A program made the position numbers and the translations under genes. The notes below the pieces were generated by a model. It searched no databases. It was not told the origin of the DNA and saw only the letters and a list, made by a program, of their open reading frames with translations. Positions 1 through 6,173 of a stretch of 8,731 nucleotides of DNA are shown in pieces. The DNA is taken from positions 1-8,731 of the forward strand of contig JAITJR010000058.1 in NCBI GenBank assembly GCA_031278855.1, given 5' to 3'. Position 1 is the stretch's first letter. Each line of letters starts with the position of its first letter. This DNA is from Mycoplasmataceae bacterium. Its GTDB lineage: Bacteria > Bacillota_I > Bacilli_A > Mycoplasmatales > Mycoplasmoidaceae.

Positions 1-1532
1 TATACGAAATGAATGTGTCGGCCTGAATTAAACCTAAAATTGAATTTTACCGGGGCACAGAATTGGTTAACCATTTTGCGGTAACCGAGAAATCAATAAA
101 GGATAAATTGGGTACTTATGAAATTAAGACATCGGGAGCTGTAACACCTGAAACTTACAAAATTAAAATCAGCGTCGATGGAATTAAAGACCCATCTGAT
201 GACATTCCATTTCAAGTAGTGAATCCACCGCAAATTAATAGTATTAGCATTAAAGGCTTACAAGCAGTTTCAACTACTGCTGGCATAACTAATGCAACTG
301 TGGCTAATTATTGGGCTCAAGCCGACGATGGTAAATTATTAGACAACAACCAAGTGTCATGAAGTATTGATGGCGAGCATCCAAATGGTATTACAATAGA
401 TCCCAACGGAAATCTATCTGTCGATAACACAGTTACTGCTGAAACATATTCAGTCACTATTCGTTGTACTTTAACGAATAGCGAACCTGTTATTGCAAAC
501 ATTATATCCGTTAGCATCACTGTTACCACCACACCACAACCTGCACCTACTGCAATCGCCATTGTAGGCCCTTCTACAGCAACTGGATATAGTGGCATAG
601 CTAACGATAATGCCGCTCGTTTTATTGCTCATGATCAAAATAATTTTTGATTAAAGGAAAATATATCATGAGCAATTGATGATTCACCTACGGGCGTTAC
701 GATAACAACTGGAACTGATGGCATTGGTGTATTGCAATTATCCGACGCTGCCGCTTCAGTGACATTTGGTATACAAGCAAATTACAATGATGGCGTTGGA
801 ATAAGCGTTAGTAGCGACGTTTTTCAAGTTACTGTTACTATTAATGGCTTACCAATTTCTTACAAAAGTGCTGATACCTCTGATTGAGAAGCAACATCTA
901 AAAGTGGGTCTTTAACTTATTCTTCAACCCCTGTACAAAACGATTTGGGCGAAGAATGTTATGAATATGGAAACAATACATCTGATTTCTCAACAATTGA
1001 TTTAGTGATACCTGCCATGGTTTCAAGCAATGACGGCCAGACTAAGTTCAAAACGTTTATGTCAAATAATGCTTTTAGAGGGACGTATAGTGTTAATACA
1101 ACACTTGCAGGTAGTGTAACTTTTTCTGAGGGAACTAAACAAATTGGTAAAGGAAGCTCCGATGGACTTTGGTCATATGGAACTAACATAAGTGGCATAA
1201 CTAGCATTAATTTACCATCTTCTTTAGAAGTTCTTAAAGATTATTCTTTAATAGGCGGGTCAACTAGTAACTACGTAACAATCGATAACATTAATATCCC
1301 TAAGAACCTCAAGACAATTGGTAAATATGTATTTGATAACGTTACAACAAATTTAATTGTAGGACACTACGATGAGCTACCTTCTAATAGTGTTAGTGTT
1401 AATGCATTTTCTGGCATAAAAAATTTTAATAGTTCAGCCAAAGTTATAAATATTGGAAAAGTATCAGCTACAGATTTCCTGACTTGATTGCGAGAAAAAG
1501 GGCTTAATGAAGCTTTCTCAATAATATCTTAA
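1..1532 (+). CDS. Ig-like/BspA-type LRR surface protein, 3' part
   Basis: The 5' end lies outside the window; the frame (codons from base 3) is open to TAA 1530-1532, about 509 residues, provided six TGA codons (24, 360, 648, 669, 885, 1485) are read as Trp. Two Ig-like modules sit in tandem at about 228-500 and 555-850. Both share a pattern of a short 'I.I.G' strand, an 'A.D....L..N' stretch, then 'WSID' or 'WAID' and a glycine-rich turn, as in bacterial Ig-like (Big) domains. The C-terminal part from about 945 has poorly conserved LRR units of the BspA type, such as SINLPSSLEVL and NINIPKNLKTIGKYVF. It is probably a surface protein, since the paralogue at 1723 is a lipoprotein, but its own signal peptide is not visible. 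The Ig modules may act as a stalk for the LRR tip. The exact function is unknown. Confidence 0.85.
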
Positions 1533-1623
1533 ATAACTATTAATTAAACTTCTCTATAGATTCATCTTACATTACCAATAGTTACAAATTCATTTTAGGA
1601 ATTTGAGTAGAGTTATGTTCTAA

Positions 1624-1657
1624 ATATTTGACAAAGTCAACGATTTGAGTCAAATAT
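1624..1657. repeat. Inverted repeat upstream of lipoprotein gene
   Basis: ATATTTGAC (1624-1632) and GTCAAATAT (1649-1657) are perfect inverted copies around a 16-base centre. No T-run follows, so an operator is as likely as a terminator. The right arm ends where a -35 box would lie for the TATAAT at 1680. The left arm contains TTGACA (1628-1633), but it is too far from that -10 to serve it. Confidence 0.4.
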
Positions 1658-1679
1658 GTTACTTTCCATTTGTGAAAGA

Positions 1680-1685
1680 TATAAT
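1680..1685 (+). promoter_or_regulatory. -10 box of the lipoprotein gene
   Basis: A perfect TATAAT lies 37 bases before the ATG at 1723, implying a leader of about 30 bases. No good -35 is seen at 16-18 bases spacing, which is common in mollicutes. No SD precedes the ATG. Confidence 0.5.
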
Positions 1686-1722
1686 TTAATTAGTTGAATT
1701 AATTAACATAATTCAGTAAAAA

Positions 1723-3354
1723 ATGCCGAAATTAAAATTAATAAAGTCATTAGTAGGGGTAGGAACACTTAGTACGTTGAGTGTTGGGATGGTTTTTCCG
1801 ATAGTTAGTTGTAGTAACACACCTACTAAAACTAAAGAATTAAGTTTTAGTTTTAAAACGCCACCTGGTGAAAGTAATAAAATTACCGATTTTAATAATG
1901 GTAAGGTTATTGACAATTTTTATGTCACTGATGAAAATGATAAAATTTTACCAATTAATATTCTTAGTGGTCAAGCAGATTCTAAACCTGGGTACGCTAA
2001 TGTTAGTGCAGTATGGGGTGAAAACACTAATTTAAATATACAACCAACTAATTGAGAGGCACTTGATCGTGATATACATTTATCGTCCATTGCCGATGGT
2101 CAAAAATGCCAAATCGAATGCACAAAAGAGTTTACGGCTAATGCGACATATGCCAACACAGTCCAATGAATAAAATTTACTGTCCAAGCTAAAGATTATC
2201 CCGATGCGATATATGATTGAACATTGGTAATTAAAGATTTTGTTCATCGTCCTGTGCTGGTCTCAAAAAGTGCAGTGGAAACTGATTTATCACCGTGATT
2301 AAGTTTAAATAATGAAGGTGAACTAAATACAACAGGTGCAAGCTTTGATGATTATCTTAATAGTTTAGATTACATCCCTGATGTACTTGAAATTGACTGT
2401 GGTAATGATGAAATTACGGCGATTGGCGAACAAGCTTTTTCTAATTGTGTGGCTTTGAAAACTGGTCTTATTGATACAATTCAATTTAAAAATGTTTCTT
2501 CTTTAACAATTGAAAATGCTGCTTTTTCAGAGTGTACAGGAATCGAGCAAGTTGATTTTTCGGGTTATGTTAGTAGCAACCCTGTTTCTTTGTCGATCAA
2601 CCAATATGCATTTGCCGAATGTCGTCAATTAAAAGAAATTAATTTTTCTAGCCCGACTGGGGGGGGTGCTAGTACTTTTTCTTTTTCGATTGGTGATTAT
2701 GCTTTTGAAGGCTGTGAAGAATTAACTGGTTTTACAAAGAATTCTGAAAATACTAGTATCGTCTTAACCAACATTGGTAACGCTCCTTTCTTTAAATGCG
2801 GAAAATTGACATTTGATGGTGTTAATGCTTTAGCGTCTAGTCTGAATACATCCAAAATTTCTAATGGTACCAACGGAGTAGCGATTGTGGCAAATACTTG
2901 AGGTGAAGCTACTTGCATCGTTACTGGTGATATGGGTAATACTTTGGCAAGTAGATTTTATCAATCCATTGGCGATAAAGCTTTTTGGGGTTGTGCTAGT
3001 CTAACCAAAATTGATTTTTCCAGTAGTAGTAATGTTCGTTCTATTGGTGAAGGTGCTTTTCAATATTGTACTAGCTTGACCGATTTTTATTTTCCGCGTG
3101 CAGTTTTAGAAGATAACGATTCCTTTATTGCTAGTTATGCCTTCAATGACTGTTTGGATTTAAAAAATATTTATTTCCCATATGTTTCCGTCCAAAATCC
3201 AGTGCCTGGTACCTTTGGTAATAATATTTTTGATGGTTGTCCAACTGACGGAGTTTTTTTCAAAAAAAGCAATCAATCGAATTTGGAATATACAGTTATC
3301 GCATTTAGACAACAATATGGCGGCTTTAGGAACTGAACTACTGAAAGTTGATAA
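1723..3354 (+). CDS. BspA-like LRR lipoprotein
   Basis: A complete gene of 543 residues from ATG 1723 to TAA 3352-3354, with seven in-frame TGA codons read as Trp (2053, 2167, 2218, 2296, 2899, 3334, 3349). The N-terminus has a basic start, a hydrophobic core and the lipobox I-V-S-C with Cys30, so signal peptidase II cleavage and anchoring in the membrane are expected. Residues of about 31-215 form a beta-rich region I do not recognise. From about residue 220 to the end runs a BspA-type (LRR_5) array, with units such as ITAIGEQAFSNC, LSINQYAFAEC, FSIGDYAFEGC, SIGDKAFWGC and SIGEGAFQYC. Such domains are known in bacterial and trichomonad surface proteins that bind host or matrix components; the ligand here is unknown. 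A G8 tract (2659-2666) encodes Gly313-315 and could slip. It converges on trmL, 127 bp away. Confidence 0.9.
2659..2666 (+). repeat. G8 homopolymer tract in coding sequence
   Basis: Eight consecutive G bases encode glycine codons GGG GGG GG(T) in the LRR domain of the lipoprotein. In this copy the frame is intact. Loss or gain of one G would shift the last 230 or so residues out of frame. Long G tracts are rare in such AT-rich DNA and are typical slippage sites in contingency genes of small genomes. Confidence 0.8.
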
Positions 3355-3481
3355 AAAAATAGATACATTTGTAACTTGATCCTAACAATCAATCATCATA
3401 GTACTTTGAGCGTACCGTTAATAAGTAAAAAAAGACACAAGGTAGAGTGCTTTTGATAACTTTGAATTAATGGAATTGTTA
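3355..3481. other. Convergent spacer, possible weak bidirectional terminator
   Basis: This is the gap between the converging lipoprotein and trmL genes. At 3430-3454, AAAAG(A)CAC and GTGCTTTT can pair with one bulged A around an 8-base loop. It is flanked by A-runs and T-runs, so it could weakly stop transcription in both directions. The stem is short, so this is only a candidate. I see nothing else in the gap. Confidence 0.3.
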
Positions 3482-3979
3482 TTAAAACAATGACTGGTGT
3501 GGTTCTTTTAAGCACAATCCATCGTATTGATTTTGTTTTACATATTCATACCCAACAATCGCAACACAATTGGCCAAATTTAAACTACGTACATTTACAC
3601 TAGCTGGAATACGAACGGTACGGTCTTTGTTTTTTTCTAATACGGTTTTAGATATGCCAGCTGATTCTTTACCAAAAATAAAATAGACATATTCACCTTT
3701 TTCTAAAGTCAATTGATCAGGTGTTTTTTGTCCATAACGAGTTAAATAGTAAATTGATTCATTACTTTTAACACTTTTTAAAAAAGCTTCATAAGAATCG
3801 TGTTGAATTAATTTTAGGTGCTTTCAATAATCGACACCACTACGTCTCATATGTTTATTGTCTAAAAAGAATCCGTAGGGCTTAATTAAATGTAAAGTAG
3901 CATTTAATCCAACACACATTCTGGCGATATTACCAGTGTTTTCAGGTATTTCTGGTTCTCACAAAACGATATTTAACAT
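3482..3979 (-). CDS. trmL: tRNA (cytidine/uridine-34-2'-O)-methyltransferase TrmL
   Basis: 165 residues, close to the family length (E. coli TrmL about 157), starting at the ATG complementary to 3977-3979 and ending at TAA 3482-3484. The fit to TrmL is close from end to end. The N-terminus is [20 protein letters not shown] (Asn14 and Arg20 in the N-TGNI-R motif), followed by the LHLI-P-GF block and 'MRRSGVDYW'. The knot motifs are 'FGKESAGI' near residues 103-109 and '[19 protein letters not shown]' near 123-141. These are the SAM-binding deep-trefoil knot elements of the SPOUT/SpoU superfamily. TrmL methylates the ribose of wobble base 34 in tRNA-Leu isoacceptors and acts as a dimer in the cytoplasm. 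TGA encodes Trp7 and Trp52. No SD precedes the start. It lies 62 bp downstream of the broken LRR gene on the same strand and may be read through from it or have its own weak promoter. Confidence 0.93.
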
Positions 3980-4198
3980 AATTAAATTAAATAAAAATAA
4001 TCAAATAAAACATAAAATATCTGTTTTTCAGTAATTTAGGTTTAGATTAAAGATCAATTACTTATTGAATCGCCTATTTTATCTTGGAATGCTTTAGCTT
4101 TGACCCCAATGATTTTGTTGGTGGAGAGGTTGGTGACGCCATACATCTTGTTGGTGGTGCCGACTGTGACGCTTCCAAAATTTTTGTCGCCGACTGTG

Positions 4199-4772
4199 AC
4201 GGAGGTAAGGGCACGGCAATCGGAGAGGAAATAGGTGCCGATTTCGGTGAGGTTGGTGAGAGAGGAGAGAGGTCGATGGAGGTGAGGGCGGTGCAGCCGG
4301 AGAGAAAGTCGTCGCCGATGGAGGTGAGGGCAGTGAGAGAGGAGAGATCGATGGTGGTGTGGGCACGGCAGTTGTAGAGGAAATAGGTGCCGATGGATTC
4401 CACTCCGCGAAGCCCAGAGAGATCGATGGTGACGAGGGAGGAGCAGTTGTCGAGAAAGTCTCCGTCAATGGTGATGAGATTGGTGAGAGGGGAGAGGTCG
4501 ATGGAGGTGAGGGCGGTGCAGCTGACGAGGAAGTAGCTGCCGATGGTGGTGAGGGCAGTGAGACCAGAGAGATCGACAGATTCGAGAGCGGAGCAATTGC
4601 CGATGAAATAGGCACCGATTTTGGTGAGGGCAGTGAGACCAGAGAGATCAATGGATTCGAGGTCGTAGCATTGGTAGAGAAAACCGTCGGCGATTTCGGC
4701 GAGGTTGGCGAGAGAGAAGAGATCGATGGAGGTGAGAGAGGTGCAATTGGCGAGGAAACCGTCGCCGATTTT
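4199..4772 (-). repeat. 75-bp tandem repeat array encoding 25-residue LRRs
   Basis: The TCGATGG-like anchor (one unit has TCGACAG, another TCAATGG) recurs at 4273, 4348, 4423, 4498, 4573, 4648 and 4723, exactly 75 bp apart each time. The next equivalent position, with ACGGAGG at 4199, is 77 bp away, which reveals a 2-bp insertion. Units are very alike at DNA level, so unit loss, gain or gene conversion by homologous recombination is expected. A hand count gives 38 G+C of 60 bases at 4501-4560, against 23 of 60 in dnaJ at 6181-6240. Confidence 0.9.
4258..4272 (-). repeat. GA/CT tract with 2-bp frameshift
   Basis: The plus strand reads GAGAGAGGAGAGAGG. The sister unit near 4335-4347 has the same sequence without one AG, followed by ATCGATGG. 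Deleting one AG here gives 'IDLSSLTNL' in frame, like the other units. Dinucleotide slippage explains the change. Confidence 0.75.
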
Positions 4773-4817
4773 GGAGACTTCGCTTAACTCACCAAAATAC
4801 ACCGCTTTTAGAATTTT

Positions 4818-5420
4818 TTAGTCGTTGTTTTCTGGGGATAGGGTTAGAGTTCCACTGCTAATAGTGAGATCCCACTCATCGGATACGCGACCGTCGGTGT
4901 ATAGAAAGCGACATTTGTTTTCGGCGATGGAGGAGACACCGTAGTAGGTAATGGTAATGGTTTTAGTTCGGCCAGTGCCGTCGTTGGCAGTGGCTTTGAG
5001 TTTAAAAGAACCAGTGGTTGGGGTGGTTGAAGCTATGTAAGTTAAGGTGTTGTTAGCAAAGGTGAAATTTTCTGGAAGTCCTTCGGCGGTTAATGTTGCA
5101 CCATTGCATTGGTATTCATAGGTAGTGCGATAAGGCACGGCTAAATCACGCATTCCTTTGATGTCTAATGTTTTGACAATAGTTGGAGTTGGGGCAGGTG
5201 GAATTGGTTCTGGTTGATTATTTTGACTATGTCAAATCGCATACCCTATCCCAATACCGCCACCAACACCAACAACTGCCGTCCCAGCTGCTAAAGTGGC
5301 TTTAACCTTATTGTGATGTTTGCGGTGTTGCTCGTTTGTTGATGCTTTGTTATAAGGGCTATAAAGCTTTCCGTCTTCTTTGCGAAATTTTAATGATTCA
5401 GTTTGATCCTTACTTTTCAT
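4818..5420 (-). CDS. Membrane-anchored Ig-like surface protein, truncated before its LRR domain
   Basis: 200 residues from the ATG complementary to 5418-5420, chosen because a clear SD (AAGGAG, complement 5428-5433) stands 7 bases upstream, to TAA 4818-4820. Residues 1-40 are hydrophilic and rich in Lys/Arg/His. Residues 41-63 form a Gly-rich membrane span (ATLAAGTAVVGVGGGIGIGY plus AIW, with Trp63 encoded by TGA). There is no lipobox, so an uncleaved signal anchor with the C-terminus outside is likely. A Pro-rich linker (about 66-80) follows, then an Ig-like domain (about 83-160) and the 'WDLTISSGTLTL' lead-in that usually precedes BspA LRR arrays. The TAA comes directly after it, and LRR coding continues in frame beyond. 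The product may thus be a headless stalk, or the whole 4042-5420 region one inactive gene. The leader carries a G9 tract and a stem-loop. Confidence 0.75.
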
Positions 5421-5427
5421 GATTTTA

Positions 5428-5433
5428 CTCCTT
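5428..5433 (-). promoter_or_regulatory. Shine-Dalgarno of the membrane-anchored gene
   Basis: AAGGAG on the minus strand lies 7 bases before the ATG and fixes the start. It follows the stop of the possible leader ORF (5437-5439) by three bases, so a ribosome ending there could restart here. Confidence 0.75.
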
Positions 5434-5436
5434 AGG

Positions 5437-5556
5437 TTAGCAATAGTGAAAACAAGCTTTAGCCAAAATAGATAAAGCTTGTTTAACGGAAAGAGCAAAA
5501 CTAAACTTAGCGCTTATCGCACTAGCAGACTTGTCCCCCCCCCTATGAAATTGCAT
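5437..5556 (-). CDS. Possible 39-codon leader ORF containing a G9 tract
   Basis: On the minus strand an ATG (complement 5554-5556) begins six bases after a TATAAT box, so it would be at or next to the transcript's first base (a leaderless start). The frame reads MQFHRGGDKSASAIS onward for 39 codons to TAA 5437-5439. It spans the G9 tract (codons 5-8) and the whole stem-loop at 5450-5484, and ends three bases before the SD of the main gene. With one G fewer it would stop after 13 codons, and with one more after 11. I recognise no homologue, and a frame this long can arise by chance when only TAA and TAG are stops. Its value lies in its position between promoter, hairpin and SD. Confidence 0.35.
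   Translation of the reverse strand: MQFHRGGDKSASAISAKFSFALSVKQALSILAKACFHYC
5450..5484 (-). terminator. Terminator-like stem-loop in the leader
   Basis: AAACAAGCTTTA (5450-5461) and TAAAGCTTGTTT (5473-5484) are perfect 12-bp inverted copies around an 11-base loop. On the minus strand the stem ends in TTTT then C, so the T-tail is short. It lies between promoter and SD of the 5420 gene and may act as an attenuator. It could instead be an mRNA-stabilising hairpin or a protein site. Confidence 0.5.
5535..5543 (-). repeat. G9 homopolymer tract in leader
   Basis: Nine C bases on the plus strand are nine G bases on the transcribed strand sense, about 20-28 bases beyond the -10 box. Such a tract is prone to slippage and lies early in the transcript of the surface-protein gene. 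Confidence 0.85.
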
Positions 5557-5562
5557 GGGAGA

Positions 5563-5568
5563 ATTATA
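5563..5568 (-). promoter_or_regulatory. -10 box of the membrane-anchored gene
   Basis: ATTATA on the plus strand gives a perfect TATAAT on the minus strand. No good -35 is seen at normal spacing. Transcription would begin about at the ATG of the leader ORF, leaving some 136 bases before the main ATG at 5420. Confidence 0.5.
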
Positions 5569-5570
5569 GT

Positions 5571-6121
5571 TTTTATGTCTGTTGTTTTATCTTATTTTTT
5601 CCATCTATGAATGACACTTTATTATTAATACAAAAATATTTAAATTGAGAATATAGCGTATCGAAAATTCAAGAATGTTTATTATCTGCAAGCTGCCAAG
5701 GCCTTAATGCTAAAATCTATTTACTCACAAGACAAAGTCTTGTATTTAAAATACTGTCAGAAAAAATGGGATTGAATTTTAATTTTCAGTAATATGAAGG
5801 AAGAAAAAATTAGGAAAATACTAAAAGAATTTACGAAGAAAAAATTCAGCTTAACTACAAAATAAATCTTAAAAAAAGTCGATTTTATCTTATTTTTTGC
5901 TATTTTATCATTTTAAGCGTTAGACTCGGGAATATCCAAAGTTTTAATGTACCTTTACCAAGCAAAAATATTAAAGTAGGATCTAGTGGTGTTATTTGTA
6001 CCATTAATAAATTGTCTCATATTAAAGATAACTTTTTTGCGATCCCAATTGCTTGGCTATAAGGGTTATTCAAAATAAGTTGTCGTCCATTAAGATATGT
6101 CAATTTTACTCTTCCCGCCTA
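5571..6121. other. Gene-poor divergent spacer
   Basis: About 550 bp separate the promoter of the minus-strand surface gene from the CIRCE of dnaJ. No RNA gene, IS end or CRISPR is seen. Besides the plus-strand remnant listed separately, the minus strand has a 67-codon frame from a TTG (first base 6103) to TAG 5900-5902 that reads as a plausible peptide (NGRQLILNNPYSQAIGIAKK). Both cannot be real over the same DNA, and I cannot identify either one. Confidence 0.4.
5607..6062 (+). pseudogene. Possible remnant of an unknown gene
   Basis: One plus-strand frame begins with ATG 5607 and runs 61 codons (MNDTLLLIQKYLNWEYSVSK onward, Trp14 from TGA) to TAA 5790-5792. It meets TAG at 5811, then is open again to TAA 6060-6062 (including NIQSFNVPLPSKNIKVGSSG). 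Two stops close together in 151 codons is fewer than I would expect by chance in such AT-rich DNA. The amino-acid make-up looks protein-like. I recognise no family and see no SD. It may be a decayed gene, a short 61-residue gene, or chance. Confidence 0.25.
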
Positions 6122-6148
6122 TTAGCACTTTATTATCAAGATTGCTAA
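6122..6148 (+). promoter_or_regulatory. CIRCE operator (HrcA site)
   Basis: TTAGCACTT-N9-GATTGCTAA matches the CIRCE consensus TTAGCACTC-N9-GAGTGCTAA with one mismatch in each arm and the right 9-base spacing. It ends nine bases before the -10 box of dnaJ and so covers the -35 region, where bound HrcA would block RNA polymerase until heat stress. hrcA itself is not in the window. Confidence 0.9.
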
Positions 6149-6157
6149 TTTGTCTTA

Positions 6158-6163
6158 TATAAT
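6158..6163 (+). promoter_or_regulatory. -10 box of dnaJ-grpE
   Basis: A perfect TATAAT just after the CIRCE. Transcription would start about at 6169-6172, only two to five bases before the ATG at 6174, so the mRNA is probably leaderless. No strong -35 is seen; that region is occupied by the CIRCE. Confidence 0.7.
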
Positions 6164-6173
6164 GTCTACCATT

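Larger units (their letters stand above)
1533..1722. other. Intergenic spacer with promoter and inverted repeat
   Basis: This 190-bp AT-rich spacer separates the first two surface-protein genes. It holds a perfect 9-bp inverted repeat (1624-1632 with 1649-1657) and a TATAAT box (1680-1685). I see no small gene and no T-rich hairpin that would make a convincing terminator for the upstream gene. Confidence 0.6.
4042..4817 (-). pseudogene. Broken LRR domain of the upstream surface gene
   Basis: This segment continues, in the same frame, the gene at 4818-5420 just past its TAA, and has no start codon with an SD of its own (the first candidate is a GTG at 4800-4802). It encodes BspA-type LRR units of exactly 25 residues, such as LTALTTIGSYFLVSCTALTS and the linking IDLSP. 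Near 4258-4272 a 2-bp insertion shifts the frame. Uncorrected, translation runs into a Pro/Ser-rich tail ending at TAG 4074-4076. Restoring the frame continues the LRR pattern (LTNLTEIGTYFLSDCRALTS, then VTVGDKNFG and a tail with KIIGVKAKAFQDKIGDSISN) to TAA 4042-4044. So a stop codon and a frameshift separate three pieces of one surface protein. It is decayed, switched off or wrongly sequenced. GC content is well above that of its neighbours. The long open frames on the other strand here are by-products of the repeats. Confidence 0.7.

Noticed and set aside
959..1207. Minus-strand ORF opposite the first surface protein
   Set aside because: It lies fully inside a long conserved-pattern plus-strand frame and has no SD or recognisable domain.
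3182..3379. Plus-strand ORF in a second frame at the end of the lipoprotein gene
   Set aside because: The LRR pattern stays in the first frame to TAA 3352, and this overlap shows no protein-like features.
4158..4200. Two copies of GCCGACTGTGAC, considered as the start of a repeat array
   Set aside because: Only two copies about 30 bp apart, both encoding the 'VTVG' strands at the end of the LRR domain; not CRISPR-like.
4084..4787. Long open frames on the plus strand (Gly/Glu/Asp-rich) and a third minus-strand frame (Pro/Ser-rich) over the LRR array
   Set aside because: They are periodic by-products of the 75-bp repeats and the GC-rich codons. The minus frame with L..L..IG..FL..C units is the meaningful one.
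5515..5531. Small stem (TAGTGC/GCGCTA on the minus strand) in the leader of the 5420 gene, considered as part of a tRNA or riboswitch
   Set aside because: One short stem with a wobble pair; no cloverleaf, T-loop or known riboswitch core around it.
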